From Pseudomonadota bacterium (GTDB lineage Bacteria; Pseudomonadota; Gammaproteobacteria; Burkholderiales; Ferrovaceae): a stretch of DNA of 39,062 bases. Positions 16,914 through 25,234 of this stretch are shown here, piece after piece (position 1 is the first letter of the stretch; each line of letters starts with the position of its first letter). Under the pieces are notes generated by a model. It was not told where the DNA came from. It worked only from the letters and a program-made list of their open reading frames with translations, and searched no databases. The translations under genes and the position numbers were made by a program. The DNA is taken from positions 1 to 39,062 of the forward strand of contig JAGWIJ010000019.1 of the NCBI GenBank assembly GCA_028873535.1, written 5' to 3'.

Positions 16914-18255
16914 ACGCGCCGGGCGGGTGCTGCGGATGGCCGCTGCTGCCGGCACCCGGGCCCTCGCCTGGACCGCGCGGAGGGAGCGGTGGCAGGCTGC
17001 GCGGTGCGATTCCGGCCGGCGGCGGTGTGTTCCGCAATGGCGGCACGTGGTTTTCGGTGGCCGGTTCGCTGGCGCGCAGCGCCGGGCGCGCTGGCGGCGG
17101 TGCCGGCACCACGATGGCCGGTGGCGTCGGCGGCGGCGGCGAGGAGACCGGGTTCGGCCTGCGCACGCTGGCAGCCGGCACGCCGGGCTTGACCGGTGGC
17201 GCCGTGTTGGCCGGCGTGGCGCGCCCCGCCGGCGGCACGGCCAGTGCATGCACGCGCGTCGCTGCAATGCCGGCCAGCGGCTGGCGGCCGCCGGGCTGCC
17301 AGGGACCTGGCAGCGGCGGCACGCTGATGCCGGCAGGTGCCGGACAGGCCGCGCTGAACACCGGAACGCGGCCTTGCGGCGACCACGCCCAGCGATTGTT
17401 CCACCAGATCCAGCGCCCATAGTGGAAGGGCATCCAGGCCCAGGGCAGGTCGTCGATCCACGACCACCCCCACACGGCATTCCATTGCCAGTGGCCTTGC
17501 CGGTAGGGCGCCCAGCCGGAAGGCAGGAACTGCGGCACCCACAGGGGGCCCACGCTGCTCACGTCCATCCATTCGCCCTGGTCGTCAAGCGCCGCGGCGC
17601 CGACCCAGTCGCCGCCCAGGTGCTGGACGATGGCGGAGGCACGCAGGCGCTGGTCGGCATCGAGCAGTGCCAGATCGACAGGGTCCTCGGGCGCTGCGGC
17701 CGTGATCGAGGTGGCCGGCCCGCCCGCCGCCGGAAACAGCTGCAGGCCCTGTCCTGCGTAGAGGGTCAGCGAATTCTGGTCGGCCTCGGCGTGCACGCGT
17801 CCCTGGTGGACGGACAGCCATTCCTGGCCGCTGTCCGGCCATACCGACAGGCGCATGCGACCGGGGCTGAGCAGCTCGGCGAGCGAGGCCGGCCCCTGCA
17901 ACTGCAAGGTTCCGGGCTGGCGTGCGGACAGCCGGGCCACGGCGACGCTGCCCTGCGCCAGATAGAGGGCGATCTGGTCGGAACCGACACGGCTCAGCGC
18001 GAGCACCGAATCCGCGGCCACTTCGACCAGCACGCCTGCGAACTGCAGTTCCACGCTGGCGCCGTCCCAGGTCGAAAGCTGGTCGCCTTCGGCAAGCACC
18101 TCGTTGAGGCTTGCGGCGTGGCTTTCCGGGTCGCCCGGCGTCTGCACGTAGACCTGCCCGGAAACGGCGGACAGGCGGCCGACCGAATAGTCTGCGCGTG
18201 CGATGGCAACGCAGCCCAGGCACAGCAACAGGGCCCAGCAGGCGCGCCGGATCAT
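16831..18255 (-). CDS. FecR-like envelope protein with Trp-rich (DUF6600-like) region and Pro-rich tail
   Basis: Exported protein of 474 residues starting at ATG 18255 with AGAGGAG just upstream. Residues 1-22 are a signal peptide (MIRRACWALLLCLGCVAIARA). About 25-190 is a FecR-type domain (VGRLSAVSGQVYVQ ... LYLAQGSVAVARL ... VWPDSGQEWLSVHQGRVHAEA). About 225-300 is strongly Trp/Tyr-rich (GWAPYRQGHWQWNAVWGWSW, DLPWAWMPFHYGRWIWW), as in proteins annotated DUF6600. The final 170 residues are Pro/Ala-rich and probably disordered. Such proteins are widespread in Beta- and Gammaproteobacteria without a defined role; binding to the cell wall or a surface polymer is only a guess. The gene diverges from the FKBP gene and converges on hrpA with an 83-base overlap. 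Confidence 0.82.
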   Translation of the reverse strand: MIRRACWALLLCLGCVAIARADYSVGRLSAVSGQVYVQTPGDPESHAASLNEVLAEGDQLSTWDGASVELQFAGVLVEVAADSVLALSRVGSDQIALYLAQGSVAVARLSARQPGTLQLQGPASLAELLSPGRMRLSVWPDSGQEWLSVHQGRVHAEADQNSLTLYAGQGLQLFPAAGGPATSITAAAPEDPVDLALLDADQRLRASAIVQHLGGDWVGAAALDDQGEWMDVSSVGPLWVPQFLPSGWAPYRQGHWQWNAVWGWSWIDDLPWAWMPFHYGRWIWWNNRWAWSPQGRVPVFSAACPAPAGISVPPLPGPWQPGGRQPLAGIAATRVHALAVPPAGRATPANTAPPVKPGVPAASVRRPNPVSSPPPPTPPAIVVPAPPPARPALRASEPATENHVPPLRNTPPPAGIAPRSLPPLPPRGPGEGPGAGSSGHPQHPPGAFSGAARPPGEAPASRPSASEGAWRKPE

Positions 18256-18275
18256 GATCGACTCCTCTTCCTGCA

Positions 18276-18289
18276 GGCAGGCGCCTGCC
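18276..18289. repeat. Perfect 14-bp palindrome in the leader of the FecR-like gene
   Basis: GGCAGGCGCCTGCC lies 21-34 bases before the FecR-like start and downstream of a TTGACA (18299-18294, minus strand) that has no matching -10. It could be an operator or an RNA hairpin; no proof. Confidence 0.3.
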
Positions 18290-18334
18290 ACGCTGTCAAC
18301 GTCCCGCCGCGTTCCGTCGTTGACCGTGGGCGCG

Positions 18335-18348
18335 TGCACCCAGGTGCA
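18335..18348. promoter_or_regulatory. Operator-like inverted repeat TGCACC-N2-GGTGCA upstream of FKBP gene
   Basis: Perfect 6-2-6 dyad ending 3 bases before the TATAAT box of the FKBP gene, i.e. filling the space where RNA polymerase would read the spacer. The -35 hexamer position (18329-18334) reads GGCGCG, so promoter strength may depend on a bound regulator. The regulator is unknown. Confidence 0.4.
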
Positions 18349-18351
18349 GTC

Positions 18352-18357
18352 TATAAT
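18352..18357 (+). promoter_or_regulatory. Consensus -10 TATAAT of the FKBP gene
   Basis: Perfect TATAAT 47 bases before the ATG at 18405, the best -10 in this part of the window. No -35 at 16-18 bases; TTGACC at 18320-18325 is too far away (26 bases). Confidence 0.6.
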
Positions 18358-18360
18358 GAC

Positions 18361-18382
18361 GCGCCGCCGAAATCGGCGGCGC
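18361..18382. repeat. Perfect inverted repeat at the FKBP transcription start
   Basis: Two 10-base arms, GCGCCGCCGA and its complement, are separated by AA. The repeat begins 3 bases after TATAAT and so spans the expected start site near 18364. As DNA it looks like an operator; as RNA only part would be transcribed from this promoter. Confidence 0.45.
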
Positions 18383-18404
18383 AAGCCCCGGAGAATGACG
18401 TCTC

Positions 18405-18857
18405 ATGAAGCGCAGCCTTGTTAGCGGCGCCGCACTCGCGGCGATCCTCCTGGCCGGGACCACAACGGTCCAGGCCGATTCCTCCACTCAATCCCAGAAG
18501 GTGGCAGCCTTGAACGAACTCCAAACCATCGACACCGTGGTCGGCACCGGCGCCGAGGCCAGCGCCGGCCATGTCGTGAACGTGCACTATACCGGCTGGC
18601 TCTACGACGAGTCGGCAAAGGACCACAAGGGGCGCAAGTTCGACAGCTCGGTCGACCGCGGCCAGCCGTTCAATTTTCCCCTCGGTGGCGGACGCGTGAT
18701 CCGCGGCTGGGACCAGGGCGTGGCCGGCATGAAAGTAGGTGGCAAGCGCACGCTGGTGATCCCGGCCGAGCTGGGCTACGGCGCGCGCGGCGCTGGTGGC
18801 GTGATCCCGCCCAATGCCACGCTGGTGTTCGACGTCGAACTGCTTGGCGTGAACTGA
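18405..18857 (+). CDS. Secreted FKBP-type peptidyl-prolyl cis-trans isomerase
   Basis: Protein of 150 residues. Residues 1-24 form a signal peptide ([14 protein letters not shown]), placing it in the periplasm. The FKBP fold occupies about 42-150: [59 protein letters not shown] and [16 protein letters not shown], with the usual Tyr, Asp, Phe, Val-Ile, Trp and Tyr pocket residues present. It should catalyse proline isomerisation and aid folding of exported proteins. GGAGA at 18389-18393 is the ribosome site, 11 bases from the ATG. Its stop is one base from the stop of the convergent hslR. Confidence 0.93.
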   Translation: MKRSLVSGAALAAILLAGTTTVQADSSTQSQKVAALNELQTIDTVVGTGAEASAGHVVNVHYTGWLYDESAKDHKGRKFDSSVDRGQPFNFPLGGGRVIRGWDQGVAGMKVGGKRTLVIPAELGYGARGAGGVIPPNATLVFDVELLGVN

Positions 18858-18858
18858 T

Positions 18859-19368
18859 TCAGTCGTCGCTGTTGTCGTCGGGAAACATCGGTATCCCGTC
18901 GACGCGCGTGAACCGCAGCAGGGCACGGCGCTCGCGCTTGGTCGGACGGCCCTTCCAGGGTCGGATGAACTGCTCCTGCCGGCGCAGCGCCTGCAGTTCC
19001 TCGCGCACGCGCCGGCTGTCCGCGTCCTCGCGGTAGAGCGCCTGGGCCACGCTGGCAGGTCCGCGCCGGTCCGCCAGCGCAGTCACGATCAGCTGGAAGA
19101 TGCCTGCCGGCGTGCGCACCTCGAGCGCCTCGCCGATCCGCAGCGTCTTCGACGGCTTGGGGCGGTCACCCTGGACGCGCACCCGGCCTGCCTCGATGGC
19201 CTCGGTTGCCAGCGATCGCGTCTTGAAAAAGCGCGCCGCCCACAGCCATTTGTCCAGGCGCACACCGGCCCCGGCCGCGTCGCCATCACGCACGCCCGCA
19301 TGGCCTCGGCTGCGCGGCGCCGGGTCGGCCGCGGGCGCTGCGGCGGTCTTGTTGCGGCGCCGGCTCAC
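18859..19368 (-). CDS. hslR: Heat-shock protein Hsp15 (S4 domain RNA-binding protein)
   Basis: Hsp15 binds free 50S subunits carrying nascent peptidyl-tRNA and helps recycle them after heat shock. GTG 19368 gives 169 residues. The S4 domain starts at about residue 36 (VRLDKWLWAARFFKTRSLATEAIEAGRVRVQGDR) and is followed by the PSKTLRIGEALEVRT strand and a basic C-terminal tail (RRQEQFIRPWKGRPTKRERRALLRF), as in E. coli Hsp15 (133 aa). The extra 30 N-terminal residues are Ala/Arg-rich. No ATG lies at a sensible position; an upstream ATG in frame (19527) would run into asmA. It is the last gene of the gluQRS-eamA-asmA-hslR run. Confidence 0.88.
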   Translation of the reverse strand: MSRRRNKTAAAPAADPAPRSRGHAGVRDGDAAGAGVRLDKWLWAARFFKTRSLATEAIEAGRVRVQGDRPKPSKTLRIGEALEVRTPAGIFQLIVTALADRRGPASVAQALYREDADSRRVREELQALRRQEQFIRPWKGRPTKRERRALLRFTRVDGIPMFPDDNSDD

Positions 19369-19444
19369 GCGCGCGCGTCCGTCGCCGGGCGTGCGGCATG
19401 CAGCGGGCGCCAGAACGGCTGATCCTGCATGGCGTTGGCGCTCC

Positions 19445-21874
19445 TTATCTGAACAGGCCCTTGAGGGCTTCGGCGGGATCGGGCTTTTTGCCGCCGGGCG
19501 CGCCGGGCAGCTTGTCCTTGATGGCATTCTGCAGCTTGTCGCCGGCCTGCTGCCGGATCTGGTCGACCTGCTGCTTCACCCTGGCTGCCGCCGCGCCTTT
19601 CAGCAGTTCGGCGAATTCCAGGTGGAATTTCGGGGCCGCAAATGGTCCGCTGACCCTGACCGGCACCGGGATCCCGGTCAGGTTGCCGGCTTCCTGTCCG
19701 CCCTGGCCGGTGGCGGTGGCGACCAGCGTGGCTTGCGCGAGGTAGTCGAGCTGCGAATTGCCGATGTCGATGTCACCCTTGCCGCTCAGGCGGATGAAGG
19801 GTGATTTGGCGCTCAGGTCGTCGTTGTGCGCGACCCCCTGGTGGATGATGAAGCTTCCGGTCAGCTCCGAGAAATCGGTCTTCTGGCTGCCGTCGGCGCC
19901 CTGGTCGCCGGCGCCGCTGGCGCCGCCACCCAGCATGCCCTTTGCCTTGCGGAACGACTCCGCCAGATTGATGCCGTTGATCGCGCCGTCCTGGAGAGCC
20001 AGCCGTGCCGATCCCTCGAGACCATGCTTGAGGGCGTTGACGGTGGCGCCACGGGTGTTGATGTCGAGCGTCACGTTGCCGTGCCCGTCCAACGGATCCT
20101 TGCCCATCAGGTCCTTGAGCAGCGGTCCCAGCGACACCCCGGTCAGCACCTGTTTGAGGGTGATACGGTTGCCGTCGGCGTCGGCACTCGCCGAGCCGTT
20201 CAGGCTGCCCCCGTAGAGACGCACCGCCAGCGGGTTCACGCTGGCACGGCCGTTGTCCGCGGCCACGGTGGCGTGCAGGTCGGCGATCTGCAGGTGCGAG
20301 ACGGTCAGTTTGCCGATGGCAAGCTTGCCATCCAGTCGCAGGCCCTTCAGCGCCGACAGGTCGACCGGCTTGTCGGTCGCTGCGGCGGCCGCCGGCGCCG
20401 GCGCTGGCGCTTTGCCCTTGTCGGCGGGCGGCAGGTAGCGATCCACGTCGAGCTTGTCCAGATCGACGTCAAAGGCGTAGTGCGGCTTCTTGAACGGGGT
20501 CATCTCGAATTTCGCCTTCAGGTGGCTGTCCTCGATGCCGGCGGCAAGGTCGGTGCTGAACAGCGCGTGTTTGAGATCGAGCAGGGCGCTGAGCTGGACT
20601 GGCAGCCGCGTGGTCCCGCCCGGCAGCGCCGGCGCGCTGACGGTAAATGCGCCCGCAAGCCGCGGGATGCGGTAGACCTGGTCGGCCAGGCTGCCCGAGA
20701 CCTCGCTGGTGAGCGTGCCCTTGATGGCGGATTCGCCTTGGTGGGCATCGATGGTCAGGCCCAGCCTGCCGATGTGGAAAGCCTGCGCCGAGCCTTCCAC
20801 GGCGGCCAGCTGCAGCACCGCCAGGGCGGCGCGTGCGCTGCCCGCGAGCTCGAAGCGGGCGTCGATGCTGTCGCCGCTGGCAGTGCTTCCGCTGATCTGC
20901 AGCCTGGGCGCATCGAGCCTGGCCGTGAAGCCGTCGCTGGCCAGCCGGCCTTCGGCACTCAGGGCCAGGTGGTCGATGTCGATGGCCTGCTGCTTGAGAT
21001 CGGCGTTCAGCCTTGGCACCGCCAGTCTCAGCTTCTGCAACTGCAGGCTGCCCTGGGTGGCCGCCGCCTCGAGCTTGAGGTCGCTCACGGCCACGCGCGG
21101 CAGATCCGGCTGGGCCTCGATCGCGCCGCTCAGCGTGGCGTCGATGCCGGTGACGCCCTTGGCGCTTCCCGTCAGGTGGGCGCGCAGACCGGACAGTGTG
21201 TACTGCCCGGCGCCGAGGTCCAGCGTGAGCTGGGTCTTGAGGCCAAGGTCGAGGCGCGTGGCAAACCTGCTATCGACCACGCCAAGCTGCAGATCCACCG
21301 GCGTGGACTGGTGATCGGCGAGGCGCCCGGTGATCAGGTGGTCGATCTCGAGCGTGCTGTCGTCGCCACCCTGTTCATCGTGCCACACCACGCCGGACTT
21401 CTCGATCCGGATGCCGCTGACGTCGAAGTCGACCGCCTTGGAAGGTCCGGCCGGGGCGGCCTGCGGCTGTGTTGCGCCCGTCCCGCGCAGGTCGTCGAAA
21501 TTGGTGCTGCCATCGGCGTGGCGCACCAGCCGGGCGTGCAGTCCGCGCACGCGCACGGCGTCGACCACCACTTGACGCCGGATCAGCGGCATCAACGCCA
21601 AAGACAGTTCTGCCTCGTCCAGGGTGGCAAAGGTGGTGGTGCTGTCGCGCTCGGAGATCGTGATGCTGCCGAGCGCCATGCCCACCTTGGGGAAGACCTT
21701 GAGCCGGATGTCGCCGCCCAGGGTCAGCTTGCGGTGCAGCCTGTCCTGGACCAGTGCCTGCAGCCGTGGCTTGTAGGCGTTGGTGTCGAAGCCCGCGATG
21801 AACAGCGCGATCGCGATGCCTGCCAGCATCAGCAGCCCGGTCACGGCAACGACCATCACCTTCAGATATCTCAT
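19445..21874 (-). CDS. AsmA family inner-membrane-anchored protein
   Basis: AsmA-like protein of 809 residues. AsmA/TamB/YhdP relatives form long periplasmic beta-sheet bridges thought to move phospholipids between membranes. Residues of about 7-30 are a single N-terminal membrane anchor (VMVVAVTGLLMLAGIAIALFIAGF), followed by the family start FDTNAYKPRLQALVQDRLHRKLTLGGDIRLKVFPKVGMALGSI. The C-terminal AsmA block includes VNALKHGLEGSARLALQDGAINGINLAE and the later NSQLDYLAQATLVATATGQGG. A Pro/Ala linker (DKGKAPAPAPAAAAATDKP) lies near the middle. It is 64 bases downstream of eamA and 76 bases before hslR, same strand. Confidence 0.92.
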   Translation of the reverse strand: MRYLKVMVVAVTGLLMLAGIAIALFIAGFDTNAYKPRLQALVQDRLHRKLTLGGDIRLKVFPKVGMALGSITISERDSTTTFATLDEAELSLALMPLIRRQVVVDAVRVRGLHARLVRHADGSTNFDDLRGTGATQPQAAPAGPSKAVDFDVSGIRIEKSGVVWHDEQGGDDSTLEIDHLITGRLADHQSTPVDLQLGVVDSRFATRLDLGLKTQLTLDLGAGQYTLSGLRAHLTGSAKGVTGIDATLSGAIEAQPDLPRVAVSDLKLEAAATQGSLQLQKLRLAVPRLNADLKQQAIDIDHLALSAEGRLASDGFTARLDAPRLQISGSTASGDSIDARFELAGSARAALAVLQLAAVEGSAQAFHIGRLGLTIDAHQGESAIKGTLTSEVSGSLADQVYRIPRLAGAFTVSAPALPGGTTRLPVQLSALLDLKHALFSTDLAAGIEDSHLKAKFEMTPFKKPHYAFDVDLDKLDVDRYLPPADKGKAPAPAPAAAAATDKPVDLSALKGLRLDGKLAIGKLTVSHLQIADLHATVAADNGRASVNPLAVRLYGGSLNGSASADADGNRITLKQVLTGVSLGPLLKDLMGKDPLDGHGNVTLDINTRGATVNALKHGLEGSARLALQDGAINGINLAESFRKAKGMLGGGASGAGDQGADGSQKTDFSELTGSFIIHQGVAHNDDLSAKSPFIRLSGKGDIDIGNSQLDYLAQATLVATATGQGGQEAGNLTGIPVPVRVSGPFAAPKFHLEFAELLKGAAAARVKQQVDQIRQQAGDKLQNAIKDKLPGAPGGKKPDPAEALKGLFR

Positions 21875-21938
21875 GTCTGTTTTCTCCGTGGCGCTGTGCA
21901 GCGGCCCGGGCCCGGTGGGGCGCGTGCCGGTCGTGCCG

Positions 21939-22817
21939 CTAGCTTGCCAGAGCGACTGCCGCCACGACCAGCACCATGCCCAACACGCCCGTGCCTGTGA
22001 GCTGCTCGCCGAACAATGCCATGCCCATCAGCACGGTGACCGGCGGGACCAGATAGAACAGGCTGGCGACCTGGCTGGCAGCGCCCCGCTGCAGCAGATG
22101 GAACAGCAGGCCGACGGCGCCGACCGACAGCACCAGCACCAGCCAGGACAGTGCGAGCACGAAGCGGGGCGTCCAGTGCGGCGCCGGATCGTCGACCCCC
22201 ATCAGGAACCAGAACAGCAGGGCGCACCCCAGGTATTGCACGGCACCGCCGGAACGCAGATCCATGCCGCGGCAATGGCGCTTCTGGTAGACCGTGCCGA
22301 GGCTGATCGCCAGCAATGCCAGCAGCGCGGCGGGCAGACCCGGCAGGCCCTGGTGCAGCGCCGGACCTGACTGCAGCCTGGGCAGCAGCACCAGGAACAC
22401 ACCGGCCAGGCCGACGCCGAGGCCGATCCAGCGACGCGTGCCGACCCGTTCGCCGAGCAGCCAGCCGGCGCACACCGCAGTCAGCAGGGGCTGCAGGCCG
22501 ACCACCAGGGCGACCTGGCCGGCGCCGAGGCCCTGGCGCAGCGCCGTGAACACGCCGCCCAGGTAGCCGGCGTGCACCAGCAGGCCGGCGACGGCGACGT
22601 GCACCGCCGGCCAGCCCGGACGTGGCCATGGCGAGCGCCTGAGCACGGCCGCGCCGGCCAGCAGCAGGCCGACTATGACGAAACGCCAGAACAGGAAGTG
22701 CAGGGGACCCGAGTCGGCGATGCCGGCCTTGCCGGCAATGAAGCCGGTGCTCCAGAGCAGCACGAAGGCCGCCGGTGCCAGCCGGCCCAGGCGGTCCGCA
22801 GCCGGTTGCGGGCTCAT
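21939..22817 (-). CDS. EamA/DMT-family membrane transporter
   Basis: Inner-membrane protein of 292 residues with about ten hydrophobic helices in two EamA halves. The N-terminal motif [29 protein letters not shown] is typical of the 10-TMS drug/metabolite exporter group; the second half begins near [18 protein letters not shown]. Substrate cannot be predicted; RhaT/YdcZ-like members export amino acids or other metabolites. The ATG at 22817 overlaps the gluQRS stop (ATGA), so the two are probably co-translated; an upstream ATG at 22850 would lie inside gluQRS and is unnecessary. Confidence 0.9.
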   Translation of the reverse strand: MSPQPAADRLGRLAPAAFVLLWSTGFIAGKAGIADSGPLHFLFWRFVIVGLLLAGAAVLRRSPWPRPGWPAVHVAVAGLLVHAGYLGGVFTALRQGLGAGQVALVVGLQPLLTAVCAGWLLGERVGTRRWIGLGVGLAGVFLVLLPRLQSGPALHQGLPGLPAALLALLAISLGTVYQKRHCRGMDLRSGGAVQYLGCALLFWFLMGVDDPAPHWTPRFVLALSWLVLVLSVGAVGLLFHLLQRGAASQVASLFYLVPPVTVLMGMALFGEQLTGTGVLGMVLVVAAVALAS

Positions 22818-23701
22818 GGCGCAGTCCCGATGGGTAGCGTCGCGACGCACCAGTGCGCGATGGCCCAGTCGAGCAGTTCGCGCACCGGTGGCGCGTGGCC
22901 GGCACCTGGCGGCACGGGAAGGGGCTGGCCGAGCAGCTGCAACGCGTCGATCAGGTTGGCGCCGGCAGCGCGCTCGTCGAGTGGCGGCGCGTGGTTCTGC
23001 TTGCTGAGCTTGCGGCCATCGGGCAGCACGGCCAGTGGCAGGTGCAGATAGCGCAGTTCGGGCAGTCCCAGCAACTGCTGCAGCACGCGCTGGCGGCCGG
23101 TGGAGGTCAGCAGGTCAACGCCGCGTACGACATCGCTGATGCCCTGTTCGGCGTCGTCGACGACCACCGCGAGCTGGTAGGCGTGGATGCCGTCGGCGCG
23201 CCTGAGCACGAAGTCGCCGGCCACGCCCGCCACGTCCTCGCGCAGGGTGCCGCGCAGGCGGTCGACGAAGCCGAATTCGCCCGGCGGACAGCGCAGACGC
23301 CAGGCGCGCGCCGCGCGCCCGGGCGGCAGGCCGTTGCGGCAGGTGCCGGGATAGAGGCCGCCGGCCTCGTCGACCTCGCGCCGCGTGCAGGCACAGGGGT
23401 AGCAAAGGGTGCGTGCGCGCAGCGATTCCAGGGCCCGCTCATAGAGCGGCAGGCGGTCGCGCTGGCGCACCGGCGCCTGGTCCCACTCCAGCCCGTGCGC
23501 CTGCAGGCAAGCCACAATGCGGCGCTCGGCACCAGGCGCGTTGCGCGGGCTGTCGAGATCCTCGATGCGCAGCAGCCAGCGGCCGCCGACAGCGCGCGCA
23601 TCGAGCCAGCTTCCGAGGGCGGCCACCAGCGATCCCAGATGCAGCGGGCCGCTGGGGGAGGGCGCGAAACGGCCGGTATAGGAAGGGCGGGTCGGGGTCA
23701 T
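22814..23701 (-). CDS. gluQ: Glutamyl-Q tRNA(Asp) synthetase
   Basis: GluRS-like enzyme that attaches glutamate to the queuosine base at position 34 of tRNA(Asp). The ATG at 23701 gives 295 residues, the size of YadB/GluQRS, which lacks the GluRS anticodon-binding domain. Class I signatures are present: the HIGH equivalent [11 protein letters not shown] at about 14-24 and the KMSKS equivalent KLSKQ at about 231-235. The zinc-binding region [11 protein letters not shown] ... YPGTC at about 100-125 is also typical. It heads the minus-strand run. Upstream, on the minus strand, a CATACT sequence lies 9 bases before the ATG, which may be another near-leaderless start. Confidence 0.95.
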   Translation of the reverse strand: MTPTRPSYTGRFAPSPSGPLHLGSLVAALGSWLDARAVGGRWLLRIEDLDSPRNAPGAERRIVACLQAHGLEWDQAPVRQRDRLPLYERALESLRARTLCYPCACTRREVDEAGGLYPGTCRNGLPPGRAARAWRLRCPPGEFGFVDRLRGTLREDVAGVAGDFVLRRADGIHAYQLAVVVDDAEQGISDVVRGVDLLTSTGRQRVLQQLLGLPELRYLHLPLAVLPDGRKLSKQNHAPPLDERAAGANLIDALQLLGQPLPVPPGAGHAPPVRELLDWAIAHWCVATLPIGTAP

Positions 23702-23732
23702 CGGCGAGCAAGTATGCCTCAGCGGCACGCGG

Positions 23733-23738
23733 TACACT
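23733..23738 (+). promoter_or_regulatory. Candidate -10 box of the efflux operon
   Basis: TACACT in the 72-base gap between divergent gluQRS and the outer-membrane efflux gene, 35 bases before GTG 23774. No matching -35 is seen. Confidence 0.3.
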
Positions 23739-23773
23739 GTGCCTTTGCCAATTCGAGTGCGAGTCCGATCCCG

Positions 23774-25234
23774 GTGCTGCCGCCTACCGACGATCCTGTG
23801 TGCGCGCCAGCGCGCCACCCGGTCCGCCGGGCCGTGGGTCTGGCCTGCGCGGCCACGCTGCTCGCGGCATGCTCGGCGCCGCTGCCCTATGTGGCGCGTG
23901 ATCCCGGTCTGGATGCCGCGCGTGCCGGTTTCGCCGCGCGCAGACTGGATGACACGGCGCTGACGGCCTTCCTGGCGCAGGCCGGCGCCAGCGTGCCCGG
24001 CGATGGTCAGCCCTGGGACTTCGACACCCTGGCACTGGTCGCCGCCTGGCACAGCGACGACGTGGCGGCCGCGCGCGTGCGCTGGATGTCCGCGCTGGAG
24101 CGGCAGCGCAGCGGCCCGCCGCCACAGCTGACCGGACTCGATCTGCTGCTGGACCCCCATACCGTGACCGACGCGCTTCGACCGCAGCCCTGGACACTGG
24201 GACTGGGGCTGGAGTGGCTGCTGCCGTCGGAGCGACGCCTGGCGGCGCGCCAGGGCGTGCTCGACAGTGCCGAACTGCAGGCGCGCATCGAACTCGCGCA
24301 GGCGATCTGGCGCGTGCGGGTGCGCGTGCGCGAGCCTTGGTCGGCAGCGCTCGAACTCGACGCGCAGCTGGCGCTGGCCGCCAGCACGCTCGCGCTGGAT
24401 GGCGAACGCGCCCGGCGCATCGATGTGCGCGTGCGCCACGGCGAAGCGGCGGCGGCCGATGCAGTGGCGGCACGGCTGGCACAGGCGCAGGCACAGACTG
24501 CGCTGGAGCAGCTGGAGCGTCAGCGCGACGCCAGTCATGCCGCCTTGCGCGCGGCACTTGGCTTGCCGGCGGATGGACCGGCCGTGCCGCTGCAGCGCGC
24601 CGGCGGTGGCGTTCCGCTGCTGCCGGCAGCTGCCGCGCAGCAGGCGGCGGCACTCGACAACCGTCTCGACCTGCGTGCCGCCGAAGCACGCTTCCAGGCA
24701 GCCGACGCCGATCTGCGCTGGGAGGTCGCACAGCAATATCCCGACATGCTGCTCAAGCCGGGCTACGAATGGGACCAGGGCGACCACCGCTTGCGCATCG
24801 GCCTGTCACTCCCGCTGGCGCTGCCGCGCGCGCACCGGCCGCAGGTCGAGCAGGCGCAGGCGGAACGCGAGGCGCGCGCGCGCGAACTGCAGGGCCGCCA
24901 GGTCGCCGTGATCCAGGAACTTGCGTTGGCGCGCCGTGCGGTGGGGGATGCGGTCGCCGAGCGCGCCGAACTGCAGCAGCTGGTCGTTCTCGCCGAACAG
25001 GCCTGGCAGCTGTCGCTGCGTGCCGAGGCCCTGGGCGAGACCGATCCGCTGCAGAGCAGCGTGGCCGCGCAGGCGGTGCTCGCGCAGCGTCGCCAGCTGG
25101 CGCTTGCCGACCACGACCTGGCGCGACGCGTGGCGGCGCTGGAAGACGCCGTCCAGCGCCCCTTGCACGAGCTCGTGCAAATCGCCCGCGCATCCGGCGC
25201 GCCGACGGCGGCGCGCGAGGAGGCGCAGCCATGA
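23774..25234 (+). CDS. Outer-membrane efflux lipoprotein, TolC/OprM family
   Basis: Outer-membrane channel subunit of a tripartite pump; 486 residues from GTG 23774 (GTG 23798 is also possible, neither has a good Shine-Dalgarno). The signal ends in the lipobox LLAAC with Cys at about residue 33, so the protein is a lipoprotein. The rest is long alpha-helical hairpins rich in Ala/Gln/Arg ([42 protein letters not shown]), with [27 protein letters not shown] and [20 protein letters not shown] as the strand region between repeats. This pattern fits the OEP family. It overlaps the next gene by ATGA. Confidence 0.87.
   Translation: MLPPTDDPVCAPARHPVRRAVGLACAATLLAACSAPLPYVARDPGLDAARAGFAARRLDDTALTAFLAQAGASVPGDGQPWDFDTLALVAAWHSDDVAAARVRWMSALERQRSGPPPQLTGLDLLLDPHTVTDALRPQPWTLGLGLEWLLPSERRLAARQGVLDSAELQARIELAQAIWRVRVRVREPWSAALELDAQLALAASTLALDGERARRIDVRVRHGEAAAADAVAARLAQAQAQTALEQLERQRDASHAALRAALGLPADGPAVPLQRAGGGVPLLPAAAAQQAAALDNRLDLRAAEARFQAADADLRWEVAQQYPDMLLKPGYEWDQGDHRLRIGLSLPLALPRAHRPQVEQAQAEREARARELQGRQVAVIQELALARRAVGDAVAERAELQQLVVLAEQAWQLSLRAEALGETDPLQSSVAAQAVLAQRRQLALADHDLARRVAALEDAVQRPLHELVQIARASGAPTAAREEAQP

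Noticed and set aside
19365-19430. A 21-codon minus-strand frame ending at the hslR start
   Set aside because: No Shine-Dalgarno, no hydrophobic or conserved pattern; kept out for lack of support.
22853-23773. Long 5' extension of the outer-membrane efflux frame (reading through gluQRS)
   Set aside because: The lipoprotein signal lies downstream, and the extension is antisense to a well-conserved synthetase gene.
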